A stretch of 64,000 bases of DNA from Deferribacteres bacterium (GTDB lineage: Bacteria; Zhuqueibacterota; Zhuqueibacteria; Zhuqueibacterales; Geothermadaptataceae), in the NCBI GenBank assembly GCA_020633675.1, contig JACKDE010000001.1, positions 1,178,001 to 1,242,000 on the forward strand. The letters run 5' to 3'. Shown here in pieces: positions 50,803 to 60,026 of the stretch; position 1 is the stretch's first letter, and the number at the start of each line of letters is the position of its first letter. The notes beneath the pieces are model-generated. The model did no database searches and had not been told where the DNA came from. It saw only the letters and a program-made list of their open reading frames with translations. The position numbers were made by a program, and so were the translations under genes.

Positions 50803-51514
50803 TCAACCTTGTATTTTGTTTATAGTGAGGTGTGCTACATTGGTTGATCTTTGCAGCAATGATTTGACTTCGCCAATGCGCTCGTAAGCCTTGTGTACGT
50901 GGTAAAGATTCAGGCCGATGTAGTCGTGCCGCAGTTCCAACATGGAAAAAAGCTCACGGCTGCGCAGGGCGTTGAGGTCGTTGAATGCTTTTTTGGGCCG
51001 CGCATAGTAGGCACGCATTTCTCAGGTTGTCTGCTCCACATGGTCGTCGAGCACGGTACCGAGATAGTTGAGGCGGACATAGTGGAACTCGTAACGCTCA
51101 ACCAGTTCGGTCAAAAAGGCATTGTTCGAAATCAGTTTTCAGCGCGCCTTCAGCAACCATAGCGCGGTAGGCGCCGACTGCAAGGAAAAACGTCGGATTG
51201 CTGCCCATGATTTGGGCATGGATCGAATCGAGTCGGGCCTTTTTCCGGAGCTGCAAATCGGACATGCCATCCAGCATTGCAGCCAGTCGGTCGCGCACTT
51301 GCTCCTGGCTGTTGATGACCTCCAGGAGCCGCAGTTCGTCGCTGGCGAGGTTGCTGGCCAATTCCTGCAGATAAAATGCAGCCAGTTTGTCTTCAGTACG
51401 GCTTTCGCGCCAACTGTTGAGCCAGAATGCCGCAAAAACGCTCACGAGAATCGTTGCAAATTCAAGTGCGAGAATGGGTAGCTTGGTCCGAACATAATTC
51501 GTTGACCATATCAT
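50803..51514 (-). pseudogene. DUF6090-like membrane protein, frameshifted and with an in-frame stop
   Basis: The left part encodes an N-terminal anchor (LALEFATILVSVFAAFWLNS) and a coiled periplasmic part ending in GAYRAMVAEGALK. Removing one T from the run at 51136-51139 restores the frame and gives LISNNAFLTELVERYEFHYV, typical of this family. The restored frame then meets a TGA at 51022-51024, after HVEQTT, and continues as MRAYYARPKKAFNDLNALRS to the stop at 50803. The gene therefore carries two lesions. A sequencing error could explain the first but hardly both. Confidence 0.7.
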
Positions 51515-51665
51515 ATTGCAAAAAAGTATGGATTTGCTTGCAGTCCATTCTGAATCAACAAGTTAAAACTCCGAAGACAAGGCAGGCAAAATATCGAATG
51601 CAGCCCGCATTGTCAAGCAGGTGAAGACGAAGCGCCCCCGTATGCCTCAGCTGGGTGGCTTTTGT

Positions 51666-51694
51666 TTGCCTTTCAAAAGTGAATTGCCTATTAT
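51666..51694 (+). promoter_or_regulatory. Candidate promoter of the M61 peptidase gene
   Basis: TTGCCT (51666-51671) and TATTAT (51689-51694) are separated by 17 bases. The leader would be about 65 bases. Confidence 0.4.
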
Positions 51695-51764
51695 ATCGGC
51701 CAATTTCGCGTCGACCCGGTCGGTTTGGCGTTTCCTAAACACAGAATAATGACAGGATCGAAGT

Positions 51765-53591
51765 ATGTTACAGAACATCAAAAAAATGAGATATTTTGCA
51801 GTAATCTTGCTTTTGTTTTTCACAAGTGCGGGATTTGCCCAAAAGCAGATTGATTACCAAATTGGCTGGGAAAAGCCGAATTCGCACTATTTTCATATCA
51901 ATATGCAATTTGAAAAACCGTCCGGTAACAGCGTTGATGTACGGATTGCAGATTGGCGTCCCGGCCGCTATATGGTACAGCATTTTGCCAAAAATGTGCT
52001 GCATGTTAAGGCCGAAAATGAAGCTGGCAAAAACCTGCCGGTGCAGAAAGTCGATAAGGTGACATGGCGTATCGACAGCCGCGGCAGCAAGCGTGTGACC
52101 GTGAACTATCTGTACTACGCCGATCAGCTCGACGCCGGCGCCAGTTATCTCGATGATGCCGAAGCCTATTTCAATCCAATCACCTGCTTCATGTATGTTC
52201 CTGGCAAGGAAATGTTGCCGGTTACGCTCAAAATTGACAAGCCGGAGGATTGGCGTGTGGCAACTGCGATGGATTTTGACGATGGCGACGGCCTTTTCAA
52301 AATCGGCAATTACCACGATTTTGCCGATTCGCCGTTTTTGGTCAGCCCCACTTTTAATTTGCTCTCTTTCGAGTACAAGGGCGCGATCTACGAGTTGGCA
52401 TTTCAAGGGGAAGCCAATTACGATGCCGGGAAGGTTGTGGATGATGTAAAAAAAATTGTCGCCGACCAGGTGGATATGATGCAGGATACGCCGTTCGAAC
52501 GCTATCTGTTTATGTATCACCTGCTGCCTTATCGTTTCGGCCACGGAGTTGAGCACAAAAATTCTACCTCAATCGTGAGCGGGCCGGCGGATTTCGACAA
52601 CAGCCGCTTTTATCGCGGCTTTCTGGGCGTGACCTCGCACGAGTTTTTTCATGCCTGGAATGTTGAAAGGATTCGCCCGGCGGGAATATTCCGGCCAGAC
52701 TATTCGACTGAAAATTTTACCACTTTGCTTTGGGTGTCGGAAGGCATAACCAGCTACTACGGAGGGCTTTCGATGATGCGTGCCGGCCTTACAAAGAAAA
52801 ACAGCTATTTGTCTGGCTGGGCAAGCAATATTCGCAGATATGAAAATTCGCCCGGCTATGGGGTGAATTCGGTTTCGGATATTAGTTGGGAAACCTGGTC
52901 AAATAGCTTCGGCGCGCCACCGAACACCAGCTACTCTTTTTATTCGATGGGCAACATGCTTGGCCTGGTGCTCGATCTCGAAATCCGTCATTTGACAGAA
53001 AATAAAAAATCGCTGGATGATGTTTTTCGTTATCTCAATAAAGAGTATGCTCAAAAGGATCGTGGCATGCCGGATGGTGATTTCCTCAAAGCAATCAATA
53101 AAATTTCCGGCCATAGCTTCGATCAATTCTTCGCCAATTCTGTCGATGGCACAAAACCGATTGACTGGCAAAAATATTTGGATTATGCCGGCCTGAAACT
53201 GGTGGAAAAGAAAAGCAAAGATTCACCGGATGTGTATCTGGGCATTGCGATGCGCGGGGATGACAAGCAAACCACGATTTCAAATATCACAGCGGATTCG
53301 CCTGCATTTGAAGCAGGCCTTGACCGAAACGATATTTTGATTGCGGTCGACGGACGGCGGGCACACGCGGACAATCTTGATCAAATATTGAAAAAACACC
53401 AACCTGGCGATGTGATTACCGTGACAGTGATTCGGCGCGAACAGCTACGCGATTTTAAAGTGACGCTCGCAGAAGCGAAAAAAGATGACTACAAAATTGA
53501 AGAAATCGAAGAGCCTAATGAGTTGCAGCAGGCGATTCTGAAAAGCTGGCTCAACTTGAAGGATGACGATGCGTCGGAAGACCAGCAGTAG
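51765..53591 (+). CDS. M61 family glycyl aminopeptidase with PDZ domain
   Basis: A 608-residue exported peptidase. Signal peptide at about residues 8-24 (MRYFAVILLLFFTSAGFA). The catalytic domain has the zinc motif HEFFHAWNVERIRP, followed by NFTTLLWVSEGITSYYGG. A PDZ domain lies at about 490-575 (YLGIAMRGDDKQTTISNITA, ILIAVDGRRAHADNLDQILK). M61 enzymes remove N-terminal glycine or alanine. The start at 51765 has an AGGA upstream; an ATG at 51786 would also give a valid signal peptide. Confidence 0.93.
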   Translation: MLQNIKKMRYFAVILLLFFTSAGFAQKQIDYQIGWEKPNSHYFHINMQFEKPSGNSVDVRIADWRPGRYMVQHFAKNVLHVKAENEAGKNLPVQKVDKVTWRIDSRGSKRVTVNYLYYADQLDAGASYLDDAEAYFNPITCFMYVPGKEMLPVTLKIDKPEDWRVATAMDFDDGDGLFKIGNYHDFADSPFLVSPTFNLLSFEYKGAIYELAFQGEANYDAGKVVDDVKKIVADQVDMMQDTPFERYLFMYHLLPYRFGHGVEHKNSTSIVSGPADFDNSRFYRGFLGVTSHEFFHAWNVERIRPAGIFRPDYSTENFTTLLWVSEGITSYYGGLSMMRAGLTKKNSYLSGWASNIRRYENSPGYGVNSVSDISWETWSNSFGAPPNTSYSFYSMGNMLGLVLDLEIRHLTENKKSLDDVFRYLNKEYAQKDRGMPDGDFLKAINKISGHSFDQFFANSVDGTKPIDWQKYLDYAGLKLVEKKSKDSPDVYLGIAMRGDDKQTTISNITADSPAFEAGLDRNDILIAVDGRRAHADNLDQILKKHQPGDVITVTVIRREQLRDFKVTLAEAKKDDYKIEEIEEPNELQQAILKSWLNLKDDDASEDQQ

Positions 53592-53620
53592 ATTTCGAAA
53601 AGCACCAAATTGAATTAGGG

Positions 53621-53656
53621 AAAGCCAATTCACTTCAGGGTGGATTGGCTTTTTAT
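53621..53656 (+). terminator. Rho-independent terminator
   Basis: AAAGCCAATTCAC (53621-53633) pairs with GTGGATTGGCTTT (53640-53652) with one G-U pair, followed by TTTTTATTT. It ends the M61 gene. It lies between convergent genes, but on the minus strand it would have only a short TTTCCC tail. Confidence 0.85.
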
Positions 53657-54435
53657 TTGCGTGCTGACCAGGGCAGGAACGCATTGGTTGTGGCAATATA
53701 TTCTTCGTAGCCGGGTTTGGTGTGGCTCAACGTTTTTTCGAGCATAGCCACACCTGAGACTTTGAGCAGTAAATAATGCATCAGGACCGGGCTGAAGATT
53801 GTCCACCAGCCGCCAGCGGATGCAGCAAGCAAAAAATAGCCCCACCATATCATCGCATCGCCGAAGTAGTTGGGATGGCGTGTATAGCGCCACAATCCGT
53901 CAGTCAGCAGCTTGCCTTTATTTTGCGGTCGCGATTTGAAACGGGTTAATTGCCAGTCGCCAACAGCTTCGAAGAAGAAGCCGATGCTCCACAAAGCGAT
54001 ACCGGCAAAGTCCAGCCAGGTCAAATAATCGGGCGAAGCAGACCGCAGCGCGACCAACAGCGGTGCGGAAATAATCATCAGAAGGACGCCTTGCAGCAAA
54101 AACACTTTCAAGAAGCTTTGCCACCACCATTTTTCACCTGCCTCCTTGCGCCAGGCGGCATAGCGAAAATCCTCTCCTTTACCGCGATTTCGCCAAAAAA
54201 TATGCAGAGATAAACGTAGACCCCAAATGGTCACAAGCGCAATCACGATGACAGCCCGCGCCGCAGGGTTTGATGGAGCCTGCAGGAAATAAAGCCAGGC
54301 TAACAGCACGAAACCGCTGCCCCAGAAAATATCGACGATACTGGCATTGCGCAGCCGCAGGCTCAGCAGCCAAAGCAAAATCATGGCAATGAAAACAATA
54401 CCTGCAGTTTGGGTCAATAATTTGAAAAAAAGCAT
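53653..54435 (-). CDS. DUF1295 / steroid reductase-like membrane protein
   Basis: A 260-residue integral membrane protein with about seven hydrophobic segments. The C-terminal signature LWRYTRHPNYFGDAMIWWGY followed by YEEYIATTNAFLPW is that of DUF1295 and the related isoprenylcysteine methyltransferase/steroid reductase superfamily. The substrate is unknown. It is convergent with the M61 gene and divergent from the MFS-PlsC gene. Confidence 0.88.
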   Translation of the reverse strand: MLFFKLLTQTAGIVFIAMILLWLLSLRLRNASIVDIFWGSGFVLLAWLYFLQAPSNPAARAVIVIALVTIWGLRLSLHIFWRNRGKGEDFRYAAWRKEAGEKWWWQSFLKVFLLQGVLLMIISAPLLVALRSASPDYLTWLDFAGIALWSIGFFFEAVGDWQLTRFKSRPQNKGKLLTDGLWRYTRHPNYFGDAMIWWGYFLLAASAGGWWTIFSPVLMHYLLLKVSGVAMLEKTLSHTKPGYEEYIATTNAFLPWSARK

Positions 54436-54622
54436 AGAGTCGGCCTTTTTTTTGCAACATGCGCTTTTGTGGATAATGACAATTGAGGGAAAATGTAGAC
54501 TATTTTTCGAGAATGGACAAGAGTAACTGTGGCAATTTTGCTATTTGTCGCATTTTGGTGGCATACAAATCAAAAAAGCCTATTTTGGAAATTCGCAAAA
54601 GTCACCACTGAAAGGAGCATGC

Positions 54623-56449
54623 ATGTCATCACCGCGTCTGCCGAAGCGTTTTCACGCTTTTACCATCACCCAGGCCCTTGGTGCATTTAATGATAATGTC
54701 TTCAAAATGTTGCTGCAATTGTTTGTGCTGCGGGTGATGCTCGCAGCCAACGCTGAAGAGTTGATCTCCCAGGCAACACTGGTCTTTACGGTGCCGTTCG
54801 TGCTGTTCGGTCCATGGGCAGGCTATTTTGCCGACCGTTTCGCGAAAAGCAACCTTATGCGTGTGATCAAAATTGCCGAGATTGGCATTATGCTGATCGG
54901 TGTGCTGGCATTCTATCTTGGCGATGTCTATTTTATGCTGCTGGTGCTGTTTTTAATGGCCAGCCAAAGTACATTTTTTTCGCCTGCCAAGCAGGGCCTG
55001 ATCCCCGAAATTTGTGAGCCGGAAGCTATCACCCATGCGAACAGCTGGGTTGAAATGACAACGTTCCTGTTCATCATTGTCGGCATCGTGATCGCGGGTG
55101 TGCTGATGGATGTGCATGACAACAACGCCATGGCTGTGGCGCTCTATTGCGTCGTATTTGCCGTGATGGGCACAATATCGGCGTTTTTTATTCCCAAAAC
55201 CACCCCGAAAGGCAGCCACACCAAATTCCCCTGGAATCCGATAACCGGGATTGTCAAAGATTTGATTTTTCTGAAGCGCCAAAAGGGCTTGTGGTTGGCC
55301 GGGTTGGCCAATAGCTATTTTTGGATGCTGGGGCTGGTTTTTTCAACCAATGTTTTGATTTACGGTGAAAGGCTGCTCAATCTCGGAGAGAGCAGCAGCG
55401 TGAAGTTGACTGTACTGCCAGCCTTCATGGCCGTCGGCATCGGCGCAGGCTCGATGCTGGCAGGACGTTGGTCGGGCCAAAAAGTTGAGCTCGGTTTGGT
55501 GCCGCTCGGTGGCCTCGGTATGTCATTGGGTGCGATTGGGCTGTTTTTCAGCACCAGCTCCTATTGGTTGACTTCTGCACTGCTGATTTTAACCGGCATT
55601 TGCGGCGGACTTTTTATTGTGCCGTTGTTTGCCTACCTGCAATTCGTTGCAGAAGAGCACGAAAAGGGCCGGGTGCTGGCGACCGTAGGTGTACTGAATG
55701 GCCTGTTCCTGGTGCTGGGTTCGTTGCTGTACAACCTGTTTGCTGTCCAGTTTGGGCTATCAGCTGATGCTTTTTTCCTGCTGATGGGTATCGCGACCGT
55801 CGGTGCGGTGATTTATATTTGCACCATTATCCCTGAATATTTTATTCGTTTCTGCGGCTGGCTGTTGACGCACACGTTTTACAACATTCGCATCGTCGGT
55901 GCGGAGCACGTGCCGCTGAAAGGCCCGGCGCTGCTGCTGCCCAATCATGTCTCTTTTATCGATGCCTTCCTGATCGGGTCGACCATGCAGCGTTTTATCC
56001 GCTACATGATGCTCAAAAGCTACTATCAAATACCGATGGCTAAACACATTTTTCGGATCATGGACACCATCCCGATCGAACCGGCGGAAGGCAAGGAGTC
56101 GGTTGCGATGAGCCTGCAGGCGGCACGCGAGAAATTGCAGCAAAATCACGTCGTATGCATTTTCCCTGAGGGCGGCCTGACCCGCGATGGCCGGATCCAG
56201 CCTTTTAAGCCCGGTTTTGAAACGGTGATGAAAGGGCTGGAGTGTCCGATTGTTCCGGTGTATATGCATCGAGTATGGGGTAGTATTTTTAGCTACGAGC
56301 GTGGCAAGGTGCTATGGAAAATGCCACGCAAAATTCCATACCCGGTGACGATTGAGTATGGCGAGCCTCTGCCGCCCACAGCCACCGCTGCAGAGGCCGA
56401 GCACGCCGTGCGCTTGTTGGCGGCGAAATACAATGGCACTGCTGCTTAA
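54623..56449 (+). CDS. MFS transporter fused to PlsC acyltransferase
   Basis: A 608-residue fusion. Residues about 1-400 are a 12-helix major-facilitator domain (AFTITQALGAFNDNVFKMLL, GPWAGYFADRFAKSNLMRVI). Residues about 410-608 are a 1-acyl-glycerol-3-phosphate acyltransferase with NHVSFIDAF (the HxxxxD-type catalytic box), TIPIEPAEGKE and FPEGGLTRDG. The same pair exists in lysophospholipid recycling (LplT transporter and Aas acyltransferase), here without the AMP-ligase part. The ATG at 54623 follows AAAGGAG at 5 bases, which excludes an upstream extension. It ends next to the convergent cupin stop. Confidence 0.92.
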   Translation: MSSPRLPKRFHAFTITQALGAFNDNVFKMLLQLFVLRVMLAANAEELISQATLVFTVPFVLFGPWAGYFADRFAKSNLMRVIKIAEIGIMLIGVLAFYLGDVYFMLLVLFLMASQSTFFSPAKQGLIPEICEPEAITHANSWVEMTTFLFIIVGIVIAGVLMDVHDNNAMAVALYCVVFAVMGTISAFFIPKTTPKGSHTKFPWNPITGIVKDLIFLKRQKGLWLAGLANSYFWMLGLVFSTNVLIYGERLLNLGESSSVKLTVLPAFMAVGIGAGSMLAGRWSGQKVELGLVPLGGLGMSLGAIGLFFSTSSYWLTSALLILTGICGGLFIVPLFAYLQFVAEEHEKGRVLATVGVLNGLFLVLGSLLYNLFAVQFGLSADAFFLLMGIATVGAVIYICTIIPEYFIRFCGWLLTHTFYNIRIVGAEHVPLKGPALLLPNHVSFIDAFLIGSTMQRFIRYMMLKSYYQIPMAKHIFRIMDTIPIEPAEGKESVAMSLQAAREKLQQNHVVCIFPEGGLTRDGRIQPFKPGFETVMKGLECPIVPVYMHRVWGSIFSYERGKVLWKMPRKIPYPVTIEYGEPLPPTATAAEAEHAVRLLAAKYNGTAA

Positions 56450-56815
56450 TCAGACTTCGCGATGGGCAGCTTCGAGCGTGAACGCTGGCGTGCAAATCGC
56501 AATATATTCGTTTTCTTCATCAAAGGGATTGGCGTAACGCACACGCGTACCTCGGCGGATAAAAATCGATTCGCCTGCTTTAATGACGATTTTTTCGTCA
56601 TCGATATCGATTTGTTTTTTGCCTCGCACCATAATGGTGATTTCATCGAAATCCGGTGTTTGCGCAGGCTCGCTCCAGCCCGCCGGTGCGATCATGTGGG
56701 CGATGCTGAAATCGCCGACATGCTTGCTTGCGTGCCCGAAATGCTCTTTGATGATTTTGTTGTCCAGCGCCGGCACAATGAATGGCCTGCGTTGGATGAA
56801 ATATTTTTCAGACAT
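56450..56815 (-). CDS. Cupin-domain protein
   Basis: A 121-residue single cupin. ITIMVRGKKQIDIDDEKIVI and KAGESIFIRRGTRVRYANPF match the two cupin motifs, though the usual metal-binding histidines are largely missing. FGHASKHVGDFSIAHMIAPA lies before them. The ATG at 56815 follows AAAGGA; a longer frame to 56890 is not supported. The role is unknown. Its stop adjoins that of the MFS-PlsC gene. Confidence 0.82.
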   Translation of the reverse strand: MSEKYFIQRRPFIVPALDNKIIKEHFGHASKHVGDFSIAHMIAPAGWSEPAQTPDFDEITIMVRGKKQIDIDDEKIVIKAGESIFIRRGTRVRYANPFDEENEYIAICTPAFTLEAAHREV

Positions 56816-56915
56816 GAAAATTCCTTTTAATTTGAGCAGTATAACGCGTTGTGCGAATTGTTTTTGCGATAGTCTTTTTGGGTAAACCATTGTTTATATG
56901 TAACAATAGTACCCT

Positions 56916-57002
56916 TGTCACTCAGGATGAATCTATTCGGCATCGTAATGAAACTTCGCAAGATTCCGCGGAAACGTCAAAATAGATGCCTCCGGCATGA
57001 CA
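56916..57002. repeat. Dispersed palindromic element, copy 2
   Basis: The ends are inverted repeats matching at 17 of 22 positions. They closely match copy 1 at 48835-48924: TGTCA-TCAGGA-GAATCTATTC on the left and CAAAATAGAT on the right. The middle differs, and a TAGTACCC-like sequence precedes both copies. Confidence 0.7.
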
Positions 57003-57222
57003 ATTTGGGCCATTTTGTGCTCATCAACGGCTTATTTCATTCGCACAACGTGTCAGTATAGTTTTTTACAGGAAAGGGATTTGCTGGAAAAGAAAGTCTT
57101 GATCCAATCAATCCTTCAACTATCCTGTCAAAAAATAGCAAAAAATGCAATAAATAGACAAAAATCAGCATTTCAATATTCGAATGCAATGAAAAACAGA
57201 ATCGGCTAATCGGAGGCGAGGT

Positions 57223-59670
57223 ATGAGGTTGTTCAAGCTGCTGCTGCTCATGGCGATCACGGCAGGCTTTTTTTATTTTTTGAACTTCAGTCAGCAAATC
57301 GGCGCAACACGTTTGCCACCGATGGGTAAATTTCTCAGCCCGTTTGCCGGCTTTTGGCAAAATGGCACCCAGGTCGATCAATTGCCGACGGCATTGGAGT
57401 TGCCAGAGTTGCGTGAACCGGTCGACGTGGTCTGGGATGACCGGCATGTGCCGCATGTTTTTGCAAAAAACGCCCACGATCTTTACTTTGCGCAAGGCTA
57501 CCTGACTGCTCGCGATCGGCTGTGGCAAATGGAGTTTCAAACCCATTATGCTGCGGGCCGGCTCTCTGAAATTGTCGGCGAGCGCGCCTTGCCACTTGAC
57601 CGTTTCCAGCGCCGCATCGGAATGGTGTATGCCGCTGAAAATGCCCTGAAGGGCATGCAGGAAGATCCTGAAGGACGGGAAGCCCTGGAAGCGTATGCTG
57701 CCGGCGTCAATGCCTACATTGCTGAGCTCGATGAAATCAGCAAACCGCTTGAATATAAAATTTTGGATTACTCGCCGGAAAAATGGCAGCCAATCAAATC
57801 GGCGCTGCTGTTGAAGTATATGGCCTGGGATTTGACCGGTCGCAACAACGAGCGTGCAATGACGCGGACGCTGGCTGCACTTGGACCGGAATTGACGGAC
57901 AAACTGAATCCATACTACCCGCCGATGCAGGATCCGATAATTCCATCCGGCACCAAATGGGATTTTGAGCCGGAACGTGCAGTGATGCCGGCCAATACCA
58001 CACCACCCTTGGATGATGTCGCAGTTGAGCAGCATCAGCCGGATCCGTTCATCGGCAGCAACAACTGGGCGGTTGCCGGGACAAAAACAGCTCAAGGTCA
58101 TGCTATTCTTGCCAATGATCCGCATCTGCGCCTGCGTCTGCCATCGATTTGGTATGAAATGCAGCTCAGTATGCCAAATTTGAATGTCTACGGCGTGACA
58201 CTGCCGGGTACGCCCTGCATCATTGTCGGCTTTAACGAGTCGATCGCCTGGGGCGTAACCAATGCCGGATCGGATGTGCTGGACTGGTATCGTATCCGCT
58301 TTAAAGACGCGAGCCATCGCGAATACTGGCATGATGAGCAGTGGAAACCAACCATTGCGCGTATCGAAGAAATAAAAATTCGTGGTGCTCAAGCGGTGAT
58401 CGATACGGTTTTTTATACTCACCACGGGCCGGTTGTGGAAACCGGTAGCTCAACCAATGCCGAAAGTGCGACCGTACCCGGTGCTGCCATGCGTTGGATC
58501 GCACATGATTCTTCGCAAGAGCTGAATGCGTTCATGCTGCTGAATCGTGCGCGCAATTATGATGATTATCTGCAGGCATTGCGGGCATTCGATTCACCAG
58601 CGCAAAATATCGCCTTTGCAGATATAGCGGGCGACATCGCGATTTGGCACAATGGCAAGTTTCCACTGCGCTGGAAGGGGCAGGGGCGTTTTATCTCGGA
58701 CGGCACGGATCCATTGCATGATTGGCAAGGCTGGGTACCGCGCGAAGATGTGCCGCATATCAAAAATCCGCAGCGCGGTTTCGTTAGCTCAGCCAACCAA
58801 CATCCAACGGATGAAAGCTACCCTTACTATCTTGGCTGGGATTATGCATCCTTCACACGCGGTGCACGCATCAATGAGCGTTTAATGGAGCTGCGCGCGA
58901 TTACGCCACAAGACATGATTGACCTGCAGAATGATGCGCTCAATTTGACGGCCAGAAACCTGTTGCCAGCCATGCTTGCAGCGGTTGAATCGCAGAATTT
59001 GACCGAGGGTGAGCAAAAAGTGCTCAATGTTGTCAAAGCCTGGGACTATCGCAACAATGCCATACAGGCGGCGCCACTCATCTTCGATCGCTGGCGGCGA
59101 ATACTCTACGATTTGATGTGGTCAGATGAAGTGATACGGGCTGATGGCAATTTGCAATGGCCACGAAGCGATGTCACGATTGTAACGATCATCGAGCAAC
59201 CTAAAAACAATTTTTTCGATCTCAAAGCGACTGCAAACAAAACGGAAAGCTTTGAAGATATAGCGTTCCAGGCTTTTCGGCAGGCAAAAGATGAGTTGGA
59301 GGCCGAGCTTGGCCCGATCGGTAAGCCCTGGGCCTGGGGCAAGGCCAGTGGAACGGATATTTTGCATCTTGCGCAAATTCCGGGATTCGGCCGCACGAAT
59401 CTATTCACCAGCGGCGGAAGTGGCATTGTCAATGCGACCAGGAAATATAACGGTCCCTCCTGGCGAATGGTGGTTGAACTCGCGCCGGCTGGTGTACAAG
59501 CCTGGGGGATCTATCCCGGCGGCCAATCCGGGCATGCCGGTTCCTATTTTTACGATAATATGGTCGATGACTGGGTGGATGGCAGGCCTTATGCATTGCT
59601 GTTTATGCGATCAGTGAATGAAAAAAATGAAAAAATTGTGGCCAAAACGCAAATGAGAGGACAGCCATGA
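57223..59670 (+). CDS. Penicillin acylase family protein
   Basis: An 815-residue Ntn-hydrolase precursor with a membrane anchor or signal at residues 5-22 (LLLLMAITAGFFYFLNF). The alpha-chain part has HVPHVFAKNAHDLYFAQGYL and RLWQMEFQTHYAAGRLSEIV. The self-cleavage site is IGSNNWAVAG, whose serine becomes the N-terminal nucleophile of the beta chain; NDPHLRLRLPSIWYEMQL follows. The usual C-terminal GQSGHAGSYFYDNM region is present. Substrates in this family include penicillins and acyl-homoserine lactones, so quorum signal degradation is possible but not shown. The ribosome-binding site is GGAGG. Confidence 0.93.
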   Translation: MRLFKLLLLMAITAGFFYFLNFSQQIGATRLPPMGKFLSPFAGFWQNGTQVDQLPTALELPELREPVDVVWDDRHVPHVFAKNAHDLYFAQGYLTARDRLWQMEFQTHYAAGRLSEIVGERALPLDRFQRRIGMVYAAENALKGMQEDPEGREALEAYAAGVNAYIAELDEISKPLEYKILDYSPEKWQPIKSALLLKYMAWDLTGRNNERAMTRTLAALGPELTDKLNPYYPPMQDPIIPSGTKWDFEPERAVMPANTTPPLDDVAVEQHQPDPFIGSNNWAVAGTKTAQGHAILANDPHLRLRLPSIWYEMQLSMPNLNVYGVTLPGTPCIIVGFNESIAWGVTNAGSDVLDWYRIRFKDASHREYWHDEQWKPTIARIEEIKIRGAQAVIDTVFYTHHGPVVETGSSTNAESATVPGAAMRWIAHDSSQELNAFMLLNRARNYDDYLQALRAFDSPAQNIAFADIAGDIAIWHNGKFPLRWKGQGRFISDGTDPLHDWQGWVPREDVPHIKNPQRGFVSSANQHPTDESYPYYLGWDYASFTRGARINERLMELRAITPQDMIDLQNDALNLTARNLLPAMLAAVESQNLTEGEQKVLNVVKAWDYRNNAIQAAPLIFDRWRRILYDLMWSDEVIRADGNLQWPRSDVTIVTIIEQPKNNFFDLKATANKTESFEDIAFQAFRQAKDELEAELGPIGKPWAWGKASGTDILHLAQIPGFGRTNLFTSGGSGIVNATRKYNGPSWRMVVELAPAGVQAWGIYPGGQSGHAGSYFYDNMVDDWVDGRPYALLFMRSVNEKNEKIVAKTQMRGQP

Positions 59671-60017
59671 TCGGAGTTGTTTTATGCCTGATGGTCATGT
59701 TGGTTTTACAAATCGCGACGCCGTACTGGTGGTGGATTATGATTGTGCCTTTTGGTTATGCATTGATGGCGCTCAACTCTGGATGGCAAGGCTTCCGGAC
59801 GGGGCTGATTAGTGCCGGATTGCTTTGGCTGGCAGCGGCGCTCTATGCATTTATGAACTCAGGTGATATTGTTGCCGGGCGTGTTTCAGCGATGCTGCAG
59901 CTTGGCGGTGCCGGCTGGATGGCCGTGCTGGTCACCGCGATTGTGGCAAGTCTCGCTGGCGGGCTTGCCGGCGCAAGCGGCGCCATGCTCAAAATTGCCA
60001 TTTCCGGCAAAAAATAG
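59667..60017 (+). CDS. Small membrane protein, four helices, unknown
   Basis: A 116-residue very hydrophobic protein with about four helices (VVLCLMVMLVLQIATPYWWW, LISAGLLWLAAALYAF, WMAVLVTAIVASLAGGLAG). Its ATG overlaps the acylase stop by 4 bases (ATGA), so the two are cotranslated. No family is recognised. Confidence 0.75.
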   Translation: MIGVVLCLMVMLVLQIATPYWWWIMIVPFGYALMALNSGWQGFRTGLISAGLLWLAAALYAFMNSGDIVAGRVSAMLQLGGAGWMAVLVTAIVASLAGGLAGASGAMLKIAISGKK

Positions 60018-60026
60018 CAGTGCAAA

